A DNA stretch of 64,000 nucleotides, taken from Aphidius gifuensis. Its lineage: Eukaryota; Arthropoda; Insecta; Hymenoptera; Braconidae. A model generated the notes under the pieces. The model searched no databases. It had not been told where the DNA came from and saw only the letters and a program-made list of their open reading frames with translations. The stretch spans positions 6,448,001-6,512,000 of the forward strand of contig NC_057788.1 in the NCBI RefSeq assembly GCF_014905175.1, read 5' to 3'. Made by a program: the position numbers and the translations under genes. Shown here one piece after another: positions 62,087-64,000 of the stretch. How positions within the stretch are numbered: the stretch's first letter is position 1; the number at the start of each line of letters is the position of its first letter.

Positions 62087-63253
62087 ATGGACGGACACTT
62101 GATGGTAAATAAATAAATTTATAATTTTTCTAAAATCATATGTGTATTTTTTAAAAATATAAATATCCAAACACTATAAACAACAACAACAATTATAAAA
62201 AAAAAAAAAAGAAACTATTAAAAATTGAATCTAACCTCAATATGAAAAAAAAAAAAAATACATATTTGTTTTTATTTTTTATTTCTTTGAAATAATAATA
62301 AATTAATAATATAAATTTAAACAAATTTAACAGGAACCAACTTTGTATACAGTCAAGGGCATTGCCATACTTGACAATGATGGCCACAGATTATTAGCCA
62401 AGTATTATGATAAAAATATATTTTCAACAACCAAGGAACAAAAAGCATTTGAAAAAAATATATTTAACAAAACACATAGATCAAATTCTGAAATAATTAT
62501 GATGGATGGAATGACATGTGTCTATCAAAGTAGTGTTGATTTATATTTTTATGTGATGGGTGATTCACATGAAAATGAGGTAACAAATAAATCATATTTC
62601 ATATGTTAAATGACATTAAATAATACCAGTTTTTATAATTTTTGTTAACAGTTAATTCTCATGAGTGTATTGCACTGTTTGTTTGAATCAATAAGTGTAA
62701 TATTAAGAAGAAATGTTGAAAAACGAGCTGTTTTAGATAATCTTGATGTTGTTATGCTTGCTATGGATGAAATATGTGATGGAGGGTAATAATTTAATTG
62801 ATAAATTTATTAATTAATCATCATTTTGACAAGGATAGTAATTTTCAAAATTATTTTTAATTTTTTGCAGTATTATTTTGGATGCTAATCCAATAAATGT
62901 CGTTCAAAGAGTTGCACTGAGAAGTGATGATACACCTTTGGGTGAACAAACTGTTGCTCAGGTAATGGACGAAATAAAAGGCCATCAATATTTAGCTTCA
63001 TAAAACCTTCTGTGTTCATTAAACATGCCAAGTTAATTAAACAAACAAGTCAATTATTTCAAGTACAAAAACATAAATTATTATCCTTACTAATCAACTA
63101 ATTGTTTTCCTCATTACTATAATTATAAAGATACCTTAAAATTGCAAATAATATATTTCGAAAATCATAACAAATAAAAATGTAATTTTTGTTTTTTATC
63201 AACAGGTACTTCAGTCAGCAAAAGAACAACTCAAATGGTCTCTTCTAAAGTAA
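62087..63253 (+). CDS. COPZ1: Coatomer subunit zeta (zeta-COP)
   Basis: Small subunit of the F-subcomplex of the COPI coat, which drives Golgi-to-ER and intra-Golgi transport. Five exons: 62087-62104, 62334-62579, 62652-62785, 62871-62961, 63206-63253; 178 aa, equal to the family length. The first coding exon is only six codons (MDGHLM). Landmarks are LYTVKGIAILDNDG, RLLAKYYDKN, YQSSVDLYFYVMG, LFESISVILRRNVEKRAVL, DEICDGGIILDANP and QLKWSLLK at the C-terminus. It follows DJ-1 on the same strand with 292 bp between coding parts. Intact. Confidence 0.97.
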
Positions 63254-64000
63254 CAAACATTTGCATTAAGCAATTAATTAAAACATGCATTTTTTATTAT
63301 AATTAAATAATGATTTTATTGTATAAATATATTAAAATTCCAATTATATATTCAAATTTTTATTTGACTAGTTATTCATTCATACAAAAAAAAATTCATT
63401 AAAAAAAAAAAAAAAAAAACTTCAATAATATTGCATTATTGATAATAAAGCTTTGATGACATTTTCTAGAACCACACTCACATACACCTATGTAAAAATC
63501 ATATAAAAATAATATAAAAAAAAATGTCCGCGATCAGCCATTTTTAAAAGGACCATTCAGTGGCCGATCGACTGTCGCCGTGCGCGGTCTGATTGTACCT
63601 CTAAATTAAACCCTAATAAAAAATAGCTAATAAAAAAAAAATCGCAATATTAAAAATAATATAAATTATAAAATTCCATAATATCAAACCCACAAATAAT
63701 AGTGAAAAAATAAAAACAAGTTTCGGAGTAAATTTTTGACCCTGAACTTAGTATCGAATATTTAGTATTTTTTTTTTTTTTCTTTCAGTGTATTGTGTGT
63801 GTGTGTTTGTGAAAAGTCACATTGTATTAAAAATTAAATGGGCGTAATTTGGATAACTAAAACTACATATTATTATAAATAATTTATTTAAAAATGTACA
63901 CAAATACATGGAGCATTGAAAAATAAAAATTAAAAATAAAAAATAATTTAAAGACGCCATACACAATATTGTTAGTTACTGACTGATTCCCCTCTTCTCC
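63254..64000. other. zeta-COP 3' flank and possible start region of a further gene
   Basis: After the stop codon there is A/T-rich sequence with AATAAA-like hexamers. From about 63525 to 63605 the sequence turns GC-richer (TGTCCGCGATCAGCC, CCATTCAGTGGCCGATCGACTGTCGCCGTGCGCGG). This resembles the start patches of other genes in this window. It contains an initiator-like TTCAGT. No coding exon could be identified before the window ends, and a short TG repeat lies near 63795-63808. Confidence 0.4.

Overview
The window is nuclear DNA of an insect. Genes have many short introns with GT-AG borders and phase-consistent joins, the sequence is very AT-rich, poly-A and poly-T runs are everywhere, and the proteins are clearly animal (Atrophin/Grunge, malvolio-type NRAMP, boule, zyxin, DJ-1, zeta-COP, cyclin T). 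The base composition, gene set and venom-type acid phosphatase would fit a hymenopteran such as a parasitoid wasp, but that is inference. No tRNA, rRNA, CRISPR or bacterial-type feature was seen. All exon structures were read by eye from splice consensus, reading phase and protein similarity.

Layout, left to right. (1) 0-15 kb is a dense housekeeping region: cyclin T (-, 3' end outside the window), sulfide:quinone oxidoreductase (+), a MIF4G-domain translation factor (-), peroxisomal ACBD5 (+) and a membrane-bound histidine acid phosphatase (+). (2) 15.6-19.4 kb holds an NRAMP metal transporter (-) with two possible C-termini. (3) 22-34 kb holds Atrophin (+), whose 5.06-kb exon is packed with low-complexity sequence, then a small paraxis/scleraxis-type bHLH gene (+). 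(4) 35.8-40 kb is a boule-like RNA-binding gene (+) with a short and a very long possible C-terminus. (5) 40-48.3 kb has no intact gene. It holds the long boule 3' flank, a 2.8-kb block bracketed by two ~0.47-kb direct repeats, a 31-bp minisatellite, a decayed SMYD-like fragment, and a fold-back element made of two matching hairpins. (6) 48.3-50.2 kb is zyxin (-). (7) 51.8-56.8 kb is a tandem pair of eight-exon genes (-) that I cannot assign to any family. They encode ~370-residue proteins with a mitochondrial-type leader and about four degenerate beta-rich repeats. A nearly identical ~180-bp copy of the zyxin upstream region lies on each side of the pair. (8) 57.8-63.3 kb is compact again: peroxisomal multifunctional enzyme type 2 (+), ABHD11 (-), DJ-1 (+) and zeta-COP (+), followed by a GC-richer patch that may be the start of another gene.

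Functional links are modest and probably coincidental. ACBD5 and the multifunctional enzyme both serve peroxisomal fatty-acid breakdown. SQOR and ABHD11 are mitochondrial, and DJ-1 is a redox-stress protein. The best candidate for something undescribed is the unassigned tandem pair at 51.8-56.8 kb with its duplicated flanks.
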